Shown piece after piece: positions 24,425 to 33,618 of a stretch of DNA of 36,450 nt. The first letter of the stretch is position 1. Each line of letters opens with the position of its first letter. Under the pieces are notes generated by a model, which saw nothing but the letters and a program-made list of their open reading frames with translations, was not told where the DNA came from and did no database searches. A program made the translations under genes and the position numbers. The stretch is from CAZQIC01 sp964593555 (GTDB lineage Bacteria > Bacteroidota > Bacteroidia > JAFLBG01). The stretch is taken from contig CAZQIC010000033.1 in the NCBI GenBank assembly GCA_964593555.1, positions 1 to 36,450 on the forward strand. Reading direction: 5' to 3'.

Positions 24425-27400
24425 ATGAGCTTTCTCCCCAAAAGGCATATTGCCGGCACAGGTTTATTAATTGCTTGTATTTTAAATGTTGTAGCTCAGC
24501 CTCAAACTGATTTCTGGCATTTTGGAATGAAGGCTGGTGTGAATTTTAATTCTGGCGCCCCGGTTGCATTTACAAATTCACAATTAAGCGACCCATCTAC
24601 GGTTGGTGAAGGATGTTCTTCCATTTCGGATGCCTCAGGAAATTTATTGTTTTATACCAATGGTGTTAAGGCTTGGGATAAAAATGATAATGTAATGCCC
24701 GCGGGTACAGGTTTGCTTGGGCATGGTTCCTGTACGCAATCTTGTGTAATTGTTCCTTTCCCGGCAAACAATTCCAAGTATTATGTTTTTACTAATGGTG
24801 CAGATGCATCGAATATAAATAGGGAAGGACTCAATTACTCGGTTGTTGATATGAGTCTCAACGGTGGACTAGGGGATGTAACAGTTAAAAACACAAATAT
24901 AGTTCCAAAAGATAAAACAACAGAAAAACTGGCGGCGATAAAACATTGCAATGGAAAAGATTATTGGGTAGTTACGCATGAGTCGGGTAACAATACATTT
25001 GACGCTTTTTTGGTTACATCTACAGGGGTAACATCCGCTGCAGTTAAATCCAATATTGGTATTGTTCATACCTCAAACGATAAATTGGGCTATATGAAAA
25101 TTTCCGCTGACGGTAAAAAACTTGCTGTTGCCGTTTTTGGTAAGCAGGTAGAACTTTTTGATTTTGACAATTCAACCGGTACTGTAACAAATCCAATGAC
25201 CATTACTGCGGCCACAGCTGTGGCGAAGAGTTACTATGGTGTTGAGTTTTCACCAGATAGATCTAAGCTTTACGTGACAACTTTTGGAAGTGCATTTTTG
25301 GGATCTGGTCAATTATTCCAGTTCAATTTAAATGCCGGTTCTGTGGCGGCAATAAATGCATCAGCAGTTTTTATAAGTAGTCCTGCCACAATGATTGGTA
25401 CTGTTCAATTGGCATCTAATGGCAAAATATATCTTACCAAATCAGTGGGTACCTGGCTAGGTGTTATCAATAATCCGAATAATGCGGGTTTGGCCTGTAA
25501 TTATGTTAATAATGCTGTGTCATTAGCTGGAAAAAACAGCGGACTGGGTCTCCCAAATTTTGTGCAAAGTTTTTTTTATACTCCGCCTTCTCGTGTTCCA
25601 ACAAGTTTCAGATATAAAAGTACTTGCTTTTCATCGCTTACTTCTTTCAGCATAAACGATACAAGTAAAATACAGTCTGTTGCCTGGAATTTTAATGATC
25701 CGTCTTCTACTAATGATACTTCAACATTGTTGTTTCCCTCTTATGTATTTTCAACACTTTCGAATTATAATGTACAGCTTATAATTAATTACAAATGTTT
25801 TTCTGATACAATTTTGCAGGTGGTAAAAATTTTACCGTTACCGGTTGTTAATGCAGGCGCTGATACCACAATATGTAGTTCCGCAGCAATGTTAAATGGT
25901 TTTCCATCTGGTGGTACAAATTATCAATGGCTGCCGATAACAGGACTTGCGTGTCCTGGCTGTATTGCTACTACAGCGTTTCCTCCGACGACAACAAATT
26001 ATAAGTTAATGGTAACAGATAATAATGGCTGCACAGGAATTGATTCGATGTTGGTAATAGTTAATTGTCCTGCGGTTTTAGTTGTAGGGGCATCAGTTTG
26101 TAAGGGTACATGTTTTATGATTAACGCAGTGCCAATTGGGGGAACTGCGCCTTATACTTATAGCTGGAGCAATGGGGTAACATCAATAACAAATATGGTT
26201 TGCCCTTTAGTTACAACAGCTTACACAGTCACTCTAACCGATGCATTTGGATTTACTTCGGTGGACTCAACAACAGTTACGGTTTTGCCTGATGTAACTG
26301 CCTCACTAACTAAAACGGATAATAATTGCTACGGCGAATCAAATGGAAGTATATCTGTTAATCCACTTACCGGGTCCACGCCCTTTGCATATTCATGGAG
26401 TAACGGAATAACAAATACTGCAAATATTTTTGGATTAATTGCAGGAAACTACAATGTTGTTGTCACTGATGCTAATGGATGTACTGCTATATTATCAAGT
26501 GTTGTCGTTGAGCCAACAAAACTTTTACCGGGAGTAAATGGTGTAAAAACTATTTGCTATGGTGACTCGGCAGTTATAACGGCATCAGCCTCAGGAGGAA
26601 CTTCGCCATATTTATTTTCGTGGACTCCCGGTGGTGCAAGTAGTTCGTCAGTAAAAGCATCGCCAGATTCAACAAAAATATATTCGGTTATTGTAACTGA
26701 TAATAATGGTTGTACTGCAGATACTGCATTTGAAGTTATGGTTAGCCAATTACCTGAAATAAAATATTCTGTTAGTGATTCTGAAGGCTGCGCGCCACTG
26801 TGTGTAAACTTTATCAACCAATCTAATGCTGTAAGTTGCATTTGGGATTTGGGCGGAGGAAATTTTTCGGTGTCTGATGATTTTGTAAAATGTTATAATA
26901 GCGCGGGTGATTTTCCTTTTTCATTAACCATAACCGATGTGAATGGCTGTTCAAATACATTGCTAAATACCGGAATAATAAAAGTTCATCCGGTACCGGT
27001 TGCAGCATTTTTGCCGAATACAAATCAGGCAACTATTTTATCTCCTGTAATTGACTTTAAAAACAATTCAGTTGGTGCAAATGCTTTTGTCTGGGATTTC
27101 GGTGATGGTGTAACATCAAATGTGACATCATTGTATGTGAGCCATACATATGAAGATACCTCGACCTATAATGTTATGTTGATTGCGATGAATGAATTTG
27201 GTTGTAAAGACACGGCGTACAAAAATATTTTGATAAAATCTGAATATGAAATTTTTGTGCCCAATGCATTTACGCCAAATGGTGATGGCGCTAATGAAAT
27301 ATTTATGCCATTAACATATTACAAAGAAGTTGCAACTTTTAACATGTCTGTGTTCGACAGATGGGGAGATCTGATCTTTGAAACAAATAATTTAAATATT

Positions 27401-27529
27401 GGCTGGGATGGAATTGCTAATGGTGGAACGGATATTGCCCAGGAAGATGTTTACATATGGAAAGTTAGTGTGAAATTATTAGATGGGGAAAAACACAACT
27501 ATACCGGACATGTAACATTGATCAAATAG
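24425..27529 (+). CDS. Large T9SS type B surface protein with PKD and SprB repeats
   Basis: 1034 aa, ATG at 24425, signal peptide MSFLPKRHIAGTGLLIACIL. Residues about 28-380 form a propeller-like domain common in this class (FWHFGMKAGVNF, EGCSSISDASGNLLFYTNG, YYVFTNG). Then come beta-sandwich modules: PKD-like at about 400-470, Ig-like at 480-620, a SprB repeat at about 625-700 (NCYGESNGSISV to GNYNVVVTDANGC), another at 700-770, and PKD domains with CIWDLGGG (about 805) and FVWDFGDG (about 890). Residues about 944-1034 are the gliding-motility-associated type B sorting domain (FVPNAFTPNGDGANEIF, FDRWGDLIFET, GWDG, GHVTLIK). The protein should be exported by T9SS and act as an adhesin or matrix component. 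It converges on the PorP/SprF gene with one base between stop codons. Confidence 0.92.
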   Translation: MSFLPKRHIAGTGLLIACILNVVAQPQTDFWHFGMKAGVNFNSGAPVAFTNSQLSDPSTVGEGCSSISDASGNLLFYTNGVKAWDKNDNVMPAGTGLLGHGSCTQSCVIVPFPANNSKYYVFTNGADASNINREGLNYSVVDMSLNGGLGDVTVKNTNIVPKDKTTEKLAAIKHCNGKDYWVVTHESGNNTFDAFLVTSTGVTSAAVKSNIGIVHTSNDKLGYMKISADGKKLAVAVFGKQVELFDFDNSTGTVTNPMTITAATAVAKSYYGVEFSPDRSKLYVTTFGSAFLGSGQLFQFNLNAGSVAAINASAVFISSPATMIGTVQLASNGKIYLTKSVGTWLGVINNPNNAGLACNYVNNAVSLAGKNSGLGLPNFVQSFFYTPPSRVPTSFRYKSTCFSSLTSFSINDTSKIQSVAWNFNDPSSTNDTSTLLFPSYVFSTLSNYNVQLIINYKCFSDTILQVVKILPLPVVNAGADTTICSSAAMLNGFPSGGTNYQWLPITGLACPGCIATTAFPPTTTNYKLMVTDNNGCTGIDSMLVIVNCPAVLVVGASVCKGTCFMINAVPIGGTAPYTYSWSNGVTSITNMVCPLVTTAYTVTLTDAFGFTSVDSTTVTVLPDVTASLTKTDNNCYGESNGSISVNPLTGSTPFAYSWSNGITNTANIFGLIAGNYNVVVTDANGCTAILSSVVVEPTKLLPGVNGVKTICYGDSAVITASASGGTSPYLFSWTPGGASSSSVKASPDSTKIYSVIVTDNNGCTADTAFEVMVSQLPEIKYSVSDSEGCAPLCVNFINQSNAVSCIWDLGGGNFSVSDDFVKCYNSAGDFPFSLTITDVNGCSNTLLNTGIIKVHPVPVAAFLPNTNQATILSPVIDFKNNSVGANAFVWDFGDGVTSNVTSLYVSHTYEDTSTYNVMLIAMNEFGCKDTAYKNILIKSEYEIFVPNAFTPNGDGANEIFMPLTYYKEVATFNMSVFDRWGDLIFETNNLNIGWDGIANGGTDIAQEDVYIWKVSVKLLDGEKHNYTGHVTLIK

Positions 27530-27530
27530 A

Positions 27531-28538
27531 TCAGTTGAATGCTCCTTTGTACCGCAGCGTAATTTCCATTCCTCCTCTGAAATCACTTGCTACGCGTAAT
27601 TTGGAAATGTTAATGTCATAACTGAAACCAATCAGTAAACTTTTTTGCAACTCGAATGCAGCACATGCGACAAATGCATCTTTAAATCTATACTGCCCTC
27701 CAAGATAAACAGCGGATGATGTCCATTTGTCTACGTAAACTAATTCTGAAGCATTATCAACACCTATTATATATTTAAACAATAGTCCTGCATCCATTTC
27801 CTGATACGGCCCTTGCATAAAATAAATAAATTGCGGCAGTAAAAACGCCTGCTTATCTATAAGTTTAATTTGTCCGTTTAAATGACATACCAATTTTCGA
27901 AGTAGTTTAGCGTCTGAGTTGTTGTAAAAAGATTGTATAGGTTGATTGATATGATACATTGCAGCACCAACGTTTATCTTTAACTGGTTGTATTTGTTGG
28001 AGTAGTCCCACATTGTTCCACCGCTAACATCTATAAATGTGTTTGAGTTTGCAAGCTGGTTTTCTCCGGATGGAAGCGTGGGGTCATATAAAACACCATT
28101 GAACTGACTGTCCCATTTAAGGTCATTGGTGCGTATGCTTTGCTGCCCAAAGCCAAACTGTAGGCCCGTTGCAATACTGTTGCTTGAGTTCGCTCGCAAA
28201 GTATAAGAAGCGCTAAGATCTCCTTTTGTAATTCCCATTTTTGATTTGCCGGCTTTATCATTAAAGAATGACATTCCAATGCCAATTCTTTTAACGGGTA
28301 GCGATAATTCTACAGAAGCAAAAGCTGTTCTGTAAGGATTGATAATACTTTGCCACTGATTTTTGTAATTGGTTATGATCCTGTAATCGCCCTGGAAAAA
28401 TCCGGTATGTGCGGGGTTAACGGATAGTGGATTAAAATAAAATTGCGAAAAATGGATATCCTGTGATTTTAAATAAAAAGAATTTAAAATCGCTAACGAT
28501 GTAAATAGGTAAAAAAAATGTTTATTTATTTTTTTCAT
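27531..28538 (-). CDS. PorP/SprF-family T9SS outer-membrane protein
   Basis: 335 aa from the ATG at 28538, preceded directly by a GTG. Signal peptide MKKINKHFFYLFTSLAIL, then the family signature QDIHFSQFYFNPLSVNPAHTGFF and strands YRIITNYKNQWQSI, VELSLPVKRIGIGMSF, LSASYTLR. PorP/SprF barrels assist export and surface attachment of specific T9SS type B cargo; SprF of Flavobacterium johnsoniae does so for SprB. The gene starts 2 bases after the stop codon of the 1194-aa type B protein gene, so that protein is its likely partner. Confidence 0.93.
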   Translation of the reverse strand: MKKINKHFFYLFTSLAILNSFYLKSQDIHFSQFYFNPLSVNPAHTGFFQGDYRIITNYKNQWQSIINPYRTAFASVELSLPVKRIGIGMSFFNDKAGKSKMGITKGDLSASYTLRANSSNSIATGLQFGFGQQSIRTNDLKWDSQFNGVLYDPTLPSGENQLANSNTFIDVSGGTMWDYSNKYNQLKINVGAAMYHINQPIQSFYNNSDAKLLRKLVCHLNGQIKLIDKQAFLLPQFIYFMQGPYQEMDAGLLFKYIIGVDNASELVYVDKWTSSAVYLGGQYRFKDAFVACAAFELQKSLLIGFSYDINISKLRVASDFRGGMEITLRYKGAFN

Positions 28539-28540
28539 CA

Positions 28541-31500
28541 CTATTTTACCAATGATATGTCTCCTTTTTCAACGATTTTTTTACCATCAAGCATAGTGGC
28601 AGCAATATGCCAAACATAAATTCCGGGCATAGCGTCTTTGCCATTGATTGTTCCATCCCATCCAATTTTATTGTCAGTGGTCTCAAATATTTTTATTCCC
28701 CACCTATCATAAATAACAAAATAGAGTTCGGTTATACCTTCTCCACGTACATAAAATACATCATTCAATCCATCGCCGTTTGGAGAAAAAATATCAGGAA
28801 TAAAAAGTAATGTGGGATCAAGGATGCATATTTCGAGAGAGTATTCATCCTCGCAATTTCCTTCGTTAAGCACATGAAGTTTGATTGGATATTTTCCGGG
28901 CTTATTAAAATTAAAAGTGGGATTAACTCCGGGTGTATACGGAATTGTTGTATCGCCAAGATCCCAATAGCCTTGCGATGCACCAAGGCTCAGGTCAAGA
29001 AACGTAATAAGACTTTGATCATAAGGAACACATGTAAGATTTGGATTGGCAGAGAACAATGATTTAATTATTCCATAACCGGGGATCTTGATCGTTGTAT
29101 CGAAGGAACAATTTGAATTTATATCCCGCACTTTAACAAAATAACTAACACCAGATAATCCGGTAATTGCATTCCCGCTTTGTACCGGACTTGTTGACCA
29201 TGAATAAGCGTATGTTCCTGTACCTGTTACAGTCACGTTGGCTGTGCCCGAAGAACCATAGCACCCAATAGGACTTGTGATAAATGATGTGGAAAAGGCA
29301 GGAAAAATATGAACGGTAATACTATCTACAGCGTCATCAGAACAACCATCCGAAGTTGAAACATAATATGTTGTAGTTACAGAAGGAGTGACCTGATTTA
29401 TTTGAGACGAAAAAAGTCCATTGGACCAGGAGTAAGTATGTGATGTAACATATGGACTTCCTCCGGAGGAGTTTAAAGAAAGTATAGATCCATTACCGTT
29501 ACATATAGTATCTCTAGATGCAGTTAGTGTAGTTTGTATTGGTGGAAATATTGTGAGTGAAATCGAATCGGTTGTTATGCAAAATCCACTACCATACGTA
29601 TATACAAGACGGTGTGTTCCCGGGCCAACGGAATCCGGATTGATATTTGTTGAATGAGGAATTCCATTAAGTGTAAGTGTTCCGCCCAAGGGGGTAAGTC
29701 CCGCAGTAAAATTCGTGTCCACATTGCAGTAAATAGAATTTATATTACTTATGTATGCGGGACTAAAATTATAAATGGTTGCTACAATAGTATCTTTGCA
29801 ACCGCCTCGTGGATCATATATGAGATTAAAAACACCTGGGCCCGCTGCTGCAGGATTAAACAAACCGGTTTGTGCATTTACTATACCGGGTCCTTGCCAA
29901 TGCGCGTTCGCTCCAACAGATGGGTCGAGAATGAATGGTGGATTTGTATTACATAAAGTAGTATCGCTGTAACTTAATGCCGGAGGGTAAACAACCATTT
30001 TCACGGAGTCGAAACAGGTGTTAGCGGTATACACAACACTGAAAACTCCCGTTCCTGTCAATGATGGGTTGAAAAAATATTCGTTCCCATTTTTTACAAC
30101 ACCGGGTCCTGTCCACACACCACCGCCAGGATCAAATTGAGTATTCGAATATTGATTGAGTTTCATGGGATCAGTTCCTAAACAGAAAAAAAGAGAATCC
30201 TTATAAATATTCGTAACACGCGAATAAAGGAATATAGTATCAAAGCATCCGTTTAGTGCATTGAAAACAAGTCCTTCATTGAAATTGGTGAGCCCTTGTG
30301 CATTGGGATTGTATACTCCCTGGTTATTTACAAGGGTACTCGCTCCTCCGTTGCTGATCCAATAGCTGTACCATATTCCTCCTGGTGGATTGGGAACAGC
30401 AACAGTATCCTGCGGCTCCAATGGACAAAATACTATGCCGCCTCCGGCATTTGCAGGTTTTACAAACAAGCGCAATGTGTCTTTACAGCCATTTAATTTG
30501 TATACAATTTTCTTCAGTCCCGGCCCTGCCCATCCCGGAATAAATTTACCGGAGACAGTATCATAAACTCCTGGAGCAAGTTCCCAGCGTCCCCCAGGAG
30601 GCGAGGCTGTGAGTGTATAAGACCATGCCGATTCACAAACCGTATCGACAAGCGGACTAACATTTAATGCATTTACGAATATTCTTTTTGTATCGCTACA
30701 GCCATTGGAGTGCGAATATGTTACAGTATAAGTTCCGGCAACCGTAGGAGTAAATGTTCCGGCAGATGAAATATATCCACCGCCCCCTGACCACGTTCCA
30801 CCCATTGGAGTATAAGTAGAAACGGAAAATGGTGGTGAACCTGTACAAGCGGCTTCATCAAGCCCTGCATCCATTGGCTTCACTGTTATCTGTGTGGTTG
30901 CACTGCACAATCCTCCAATGGTATAATATATTGTGTGAGTACCTGCGCTTGAATCAGGATCAAAAAGTCCTGTTGAGCTACCGCCAGGAAGAACAATTCC
31001 CCGGCCGCTCCATACGCCGCCAGGCGGACTACCTGTTAAGTTAAACGGCTGATCTGATTGGCAAATAGGTCCAGGTAAAGCAGTTATAGTTGGTTGGATA
31101 ATAGTGATGGTTATGCTTCCCGTAAATGTCGGACCTCCGAATGTGGAACGGACACCAAGTGTATATGTTGTTGTTGATGTAGGACAAACATTTTGGGTTG
31201 GAGAATTGGGTAAACCATGACTCCACAAATAATCATAACTCAAACACCCATTCACAACACCTTCCAGCTGCACGCACGATCCAATGCAGATACTGTCATT
31301 AGGTGTGGGAGTAATTGTAACCGTTAAAGGGCAATCGGTGATCGTGAAAGAATTTGTGATGTTAAATATCCATACGCTATCACAATTGTCAAGCATTTTA
31401 AATTCTAGGTCAACATTGTAGTTACAACTTTCATCCAATTGATTTGAAAGTAAAATTTGAAAATGATCGGTACTGTCAGCTGCACAACCAATAGGAGTAA

Positions 31501-32125
31501 CTCCAATAACAGAAGTTGTTAGGGGGCCAGTAACTCCAAGCGCTAATGGATAAATCGAGTCACAATGAATGCGCCGGTTGAAGCGCAGATCAAGCGCGGT
31601 AGCACTACATGTGGGAACCGGAGAAATGCTAAAAGTTGGTGGTATAGGAGCCACTACAGTTGACCTCCATTGAGCTTTAAAGCCTTCTAGTTGCACTAAG
31701 GTTCCATTTTCTCTAAACACTATAGTAAGACATCCGCTTGACGCAATAATCGGCGGAATTGGCCCTAAACCACTATAACCTGTACCAATCATTGTCCCGG
31801 GACTTATGGTGAGGCCATTGTAAAAAAATATTGAATCCCAGCCTTGCTCTGTAAGGAATTGAGAAAAAGTAAGTGTAATACTTCCGCCAGTACAAATCCT
31901 GAAAGTATCATTTGTACCAGACTGGTATATACCTACTAGTCCAGATCCAGGTCCCCCATTGTCATATAAAATACCCTTGCAATTATATACAGTAGTATCA
32001 TCCTGGAAAAGCATATTGAAAGTGGGCACAAGTTGTGCCTCCGCTTTTTCAGGTAAAACCAATGAAAAAATAAAAAGTAATAAGTATATTTTTTTCAAAA
32101 AGCAGCTTTTAATAATAAAGCACAA
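28541..32125 (-). CDS. T9SS type B giant protein with CUB domain and GGxWxG modules
   Basis: 1194 aa if begun at the ATG at 32125. A TTG at 32098 would give the cleaner signal peptide MKKIYLLLFIFSLVLPEKAEA (1185 aa); both are possible. Residues about 47-155 look like a CUB domain (LYDNGGPGSGLVGIYQSG, ITLTFSQF, WDSIFFYNG, LTIVFRENG, GFKAQW). Then come Ig-like modules to about 360, about seven repeats with PGGxWxGPG...GxFxPxxAGxGxxxVxY...CxDT (365-860), Ig-like modules, a PKD domain near 1050-1100 (YWDLGDT), and a type B sorting domain at about 1105-1194 (FIPDIFSPNGDGLNDVF, YDRWGIKIFET, IGWDG, GDISLVK). Secreted through T9SS, probably surface-bound; adjacent PorP/SprF supports this. Confidence 0.92.
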   Translation of the reverse strand: MCFIIKSCFLKKIYLLLFIFSLVLPEKAEAQLVPTFNMLFQDDTTVYNCKGILYDNGGPGSGLVGIYQSGTNDTFRICTGGSITLTFSQFLTEQGWDSIFFYNGLTISPGTMIGTGYSGLGPIPPIIASSGCLTIVFRENGTLVQLEGFKAQWRSTVVAPIPPTFSISPVPTCSATALDLRFNRRIHCDSIYPLALGVTGPLTTSVIGVTPIGCAADSTDHFQILLSNQLDESCNYNVDLEFKMLDNCDSVWIFNITNSFTITDCPLTVTITPTPNDSICIGSCVQLEGVVNGCLSYDYLWSHGLPNSPTQNVCPTSTTTYTLGVRSTFGGPTFTGSITITIIQPTITALPGPICQSDQPFNLTGSPPGGVWSGRGIVLPGGSSTGLFDPDSSAGTHTIYYTIGGLCSATTQITVKPMDAGLDEAACTGSPPFSVSTYTPMGGTWSGGGGYISSAGTFTPTVAGTYTVTYSHSNGCSDTKRIFVNALNVSPLVDTVCESAWSYTLTASPPGGRWELAPGVYDTVSGKFIPGWAGPGLKKIVYKLNGCKDTLRLFVKPANAGGGIVFCPLEPQDTVAVPNPPGGIWYSYWISNGGASTLVNNQGVYNPNAQGLTNFNEGLVFNALNGCFDTIFLYSRVTNIYKDSLFFCLGTDPMKLNQYSNTQFDPGGGVWTGPGVVKNGNEYFFNPSLTGTGVFSVVYTANTCFDSVKMVVYPPALSYSDTTLCNTNPPFILDPSVGANAHWQGPGIVNAQTGLFNPAAAGPGVFNLIYDPRGGCKDTIVATIYNFSPAYISNINSIYCNVDTNFTAGLTPLGGTLTLNGIPHSTNINPDSVGPGTHRLVYTYGSGFCITTDSISLTIFPPIQTTLTASRDTICNGNGSILSLNSSGGSPYVTSHTYSWSNGLFSSQINQVTPSVTTTYYVSTSDGCSDDAVDSITVHIFPAFSTSFITSPIGCYGSSGTANVTVTGTGTYAYSWSTSPVQSGNAITGLSGVSYFVKVRDINSNCSFDTTIKIPGYGIIKSLFSANPNLTCVPYDQSLITFLDLSLGASQGYWDLGDTTIPYTPGVNPTFNFNKPGKYPIKLHVLNEGNCEDEYSLEICILDPTLLFIPDIFSPNGDGLNDVFYVRGEGITELYFVIYDRWGIKIFETTDNKIGWDGTINGKDAMPGIYVWHIAATMLDGKKIVEKGDISLVK
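29600..31040 (-). repeat. Seven GGxWxG protein modules within the 1194-aa gene
   Basis: Residues about 365-860 hold seven diverged modules of 60-80 residues with the shared core GGxWxGxG, GxFxPxxAGxG, VxY and a final CxDT. One module lacks the tryptophan (GGTLTLNG). The modules differ in spacing, so they are old duplications, not recent tandem DNA repeats. Confidence 0.65.
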
Positions 32126-32172
32126 AACATGCCTGTTAGGACATGTTTAGTCAGAAAGAAAAATTTAAAAAA

Positions 32173-32625
32173 CTATGGTAAAGTATCATTAATTGTAATT
32201 GGCGGAGTAATAATTTCATTACTCCAGTTTCCTGCACGGTCCTGTAACTTTATTGATAGCGTAGAAAATTCCTGTGTTCCATTTCCTAATAGGAACATAG
32301 TGTTTAATCGAATACTTAGTGTGCCTTCAATTTTCAATTCCTGTTCGGGCGGAGTAAGTGGCTGTATGTGATACCAGTCGGGATTAACAAGGCGGCTATC
32401 TTTTACCTGCAGGGTGTATTCATCAGGTGATACTGTTCCAAGATCACCCTGGTTATCTTTATACTTAAGTGTTACAACAACAGAATCTCTGAATTGCATG
32501 AGGTTGCTTGGCGAAACACTTACAAGTTCTATAGTTGGCTCAGGCGGAAGATCTGCAGATTTTTTCTTACAGGAAATAAAAAAGCTTATCGAAAGTACAC
32601 CGATTAATAAATATTTCATTGTCAT
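32173..32625 (-). CDS. Lipoprotein of unknown function
   Basis: 150 aa, ATG at 32625 overlapping the upstream stop as ATGA; another ATG two codons on (32619) is also possible. Lipoprotein signal MKYLLIGVLSISFFISC with CKKKSADLPPEP after the acylated cysteine. The mature part is a single beta-sandwich of PKD/fibronectin type (SNLMQFRDSVVVTLKYKDNQGDLG, TLSIKLQDRAGNWSN). A lysine-rich stretch follows the cysteine, as in Bacteroidota surface lipoproteins. No family recognised. It belongs to the DUF1501 gene cluster and precedes the T9SS type B gene by 47 bases. Confidence 0.75.
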   Translation of the reverse strand: MTMKYLLIGVLSISFFISCKKKSADLPPEPTIELVSVSPSNLMQFRDSVVVTLKYKDNQGDLGTVSPDEYTLQVKDSRLVNPDWYHIQPLTPPEQELKIEGTLSIRLNTMFLLGNGTQEFSTLSIKLQDRAGNWSNEIITPPITINDTLP

Positions 32626-33617
32626 TGAACTTTAAGTGCAAAGTATCCCATCATTATAGCATCTGATCCGGCATTGGGGATTTCCGTTGGAGAACCCTGG
32701 CTGCCATCATCAACATAAACTCTTAAATAAAGTATTGTTCCACTGGTGTAACTACTGGTATTGATAGAAACATAGTGTGTAAAGGTGCCTGAATTGCCAG
32801 TAAAGTCTGGCCCAACGGCAGGAGTGGAGCCCGTATAATAAATCAGAGTGTGTGCATCTGCTCCTGTGGTATCATACATTTGCCTTGATACAGAAACTTT
32901 GTTGTAACTCAGTGAAGAAAGTGATGTAGCATCATCGGAAACCAAAAACCAAATATCGACATTACCAGAGGGAACTGCCAGAGGAGGATATGCTCCGCCG
33001 GCTCTGGCAAATCCGCCCGATACAGATCCACTGGTAAAACCAAGTAGTCCTGTAATCTGAGGTTGGTTATTTCCAAGTACCGGATAATTTCCGAACATAT
33101 CTTTTGCCCCGGCATCTATCCAATTTTTAATTGCCAGAATGTAATCGTTTTTATTTGGTGTCCAGTAAGGATAAGGATAAATTGTTGTGCCATGTTCTCC
33201 ATATAATGGCATTTGCTCTGCGTCCACATCATGAAAAGTTAGACGTTTGTAAATTACAGATGAATCCGATCTATATGGCCATACTCTGTATGGATAGGGC
33301 TTAGTTTGCGACGTAGATAAGGTCGGTTTCTTTGGTACCTGATATACAAGTGTATTATAGGCGCTGTTTATACTTCTGAAATCCGGTGGAAAAGTTCCAT
33401 CATGACACCCTGAGTTTGCGCAGGTTGGCCCGAATATTTTGTAATGTAAATAAGCAAAATTGCTTGGGCTTATATTGTCAATGTCAGGATTTACTGCCGG
33501 AGGATCAAGTGCGGGGTCGTCATACGGATTAACGTATTGATCCTTTTTACATGCAGTAAAAAAAACGATCGCCAATAATAAGCCGGCAGAAAAAACAAGT
33601 AAAATATTTTTTTTCAT
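32622..33617 (-). CDS. Lipoprotein with cytochrome c-like CX4CH domain and C-terminal beta domain
   Basis: 331 aa from the ATG at 33617 (an ATG at 33632 would overlap the previous gene). Lipoprotein signal ends FFTAC with CKKDQYVNPYDDP after it. Residues about 55-175 are cytochrome c-like: CANSGCH (C66, C71, H72), then MPLYG (M136, possible axial ligand) and AIKNWIDAGAKD (164-173). The same CxxSGCH string occurs in two other proteins of this window (21263-21646 and 21654-22505). Residues 185-331 are a beta-rich domain of unknown type. It sits one base after the DUF1501 gene and overlaps the next lipoprotein gene by 4 bases, so the three are surely one unit. Haem attachment is inferred. Confidence 0.75.
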   Translation of the reverse strand: MKKNILLVFSAGLLLAIVFFTACKKDQYVNPYDDPALDPPAVNPDIDNISPSNFAYLHYKIFGPTCANSGCHDGTFPPDFRSINSAYNTLVYQVPKKPTLSTSQTKPYPYRVWPYRSDSSVIYKRLTFHDVDAEQMPLYGEHGTTIYPYPYWTPNKNDYILAIKNWIDAGAKDMFGNYPVLGNNQPQITGLLGFTSGSVSGGFARAGGAYPPLAVPSGNVDIWFLVSDDATSLSSLSYNKVSVSRQMYDTTGADAHTLIYYTGSTPAVGPDFTGNSGTFTHYVSINTSSYTSGTILYLRVYVDDGSQGSPTEIPNAGSDAIMMGYFALKVQ

Positions 33618-33618
33618 A

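Noticed and set aside
29654..29972. Two overlapping plus-strand frames opposite the 1194-aa gene
   Set aside because: They lie antisense to the GGxWxG modules and show biased, cysteine/arginine-rich translation without recognisable domains.
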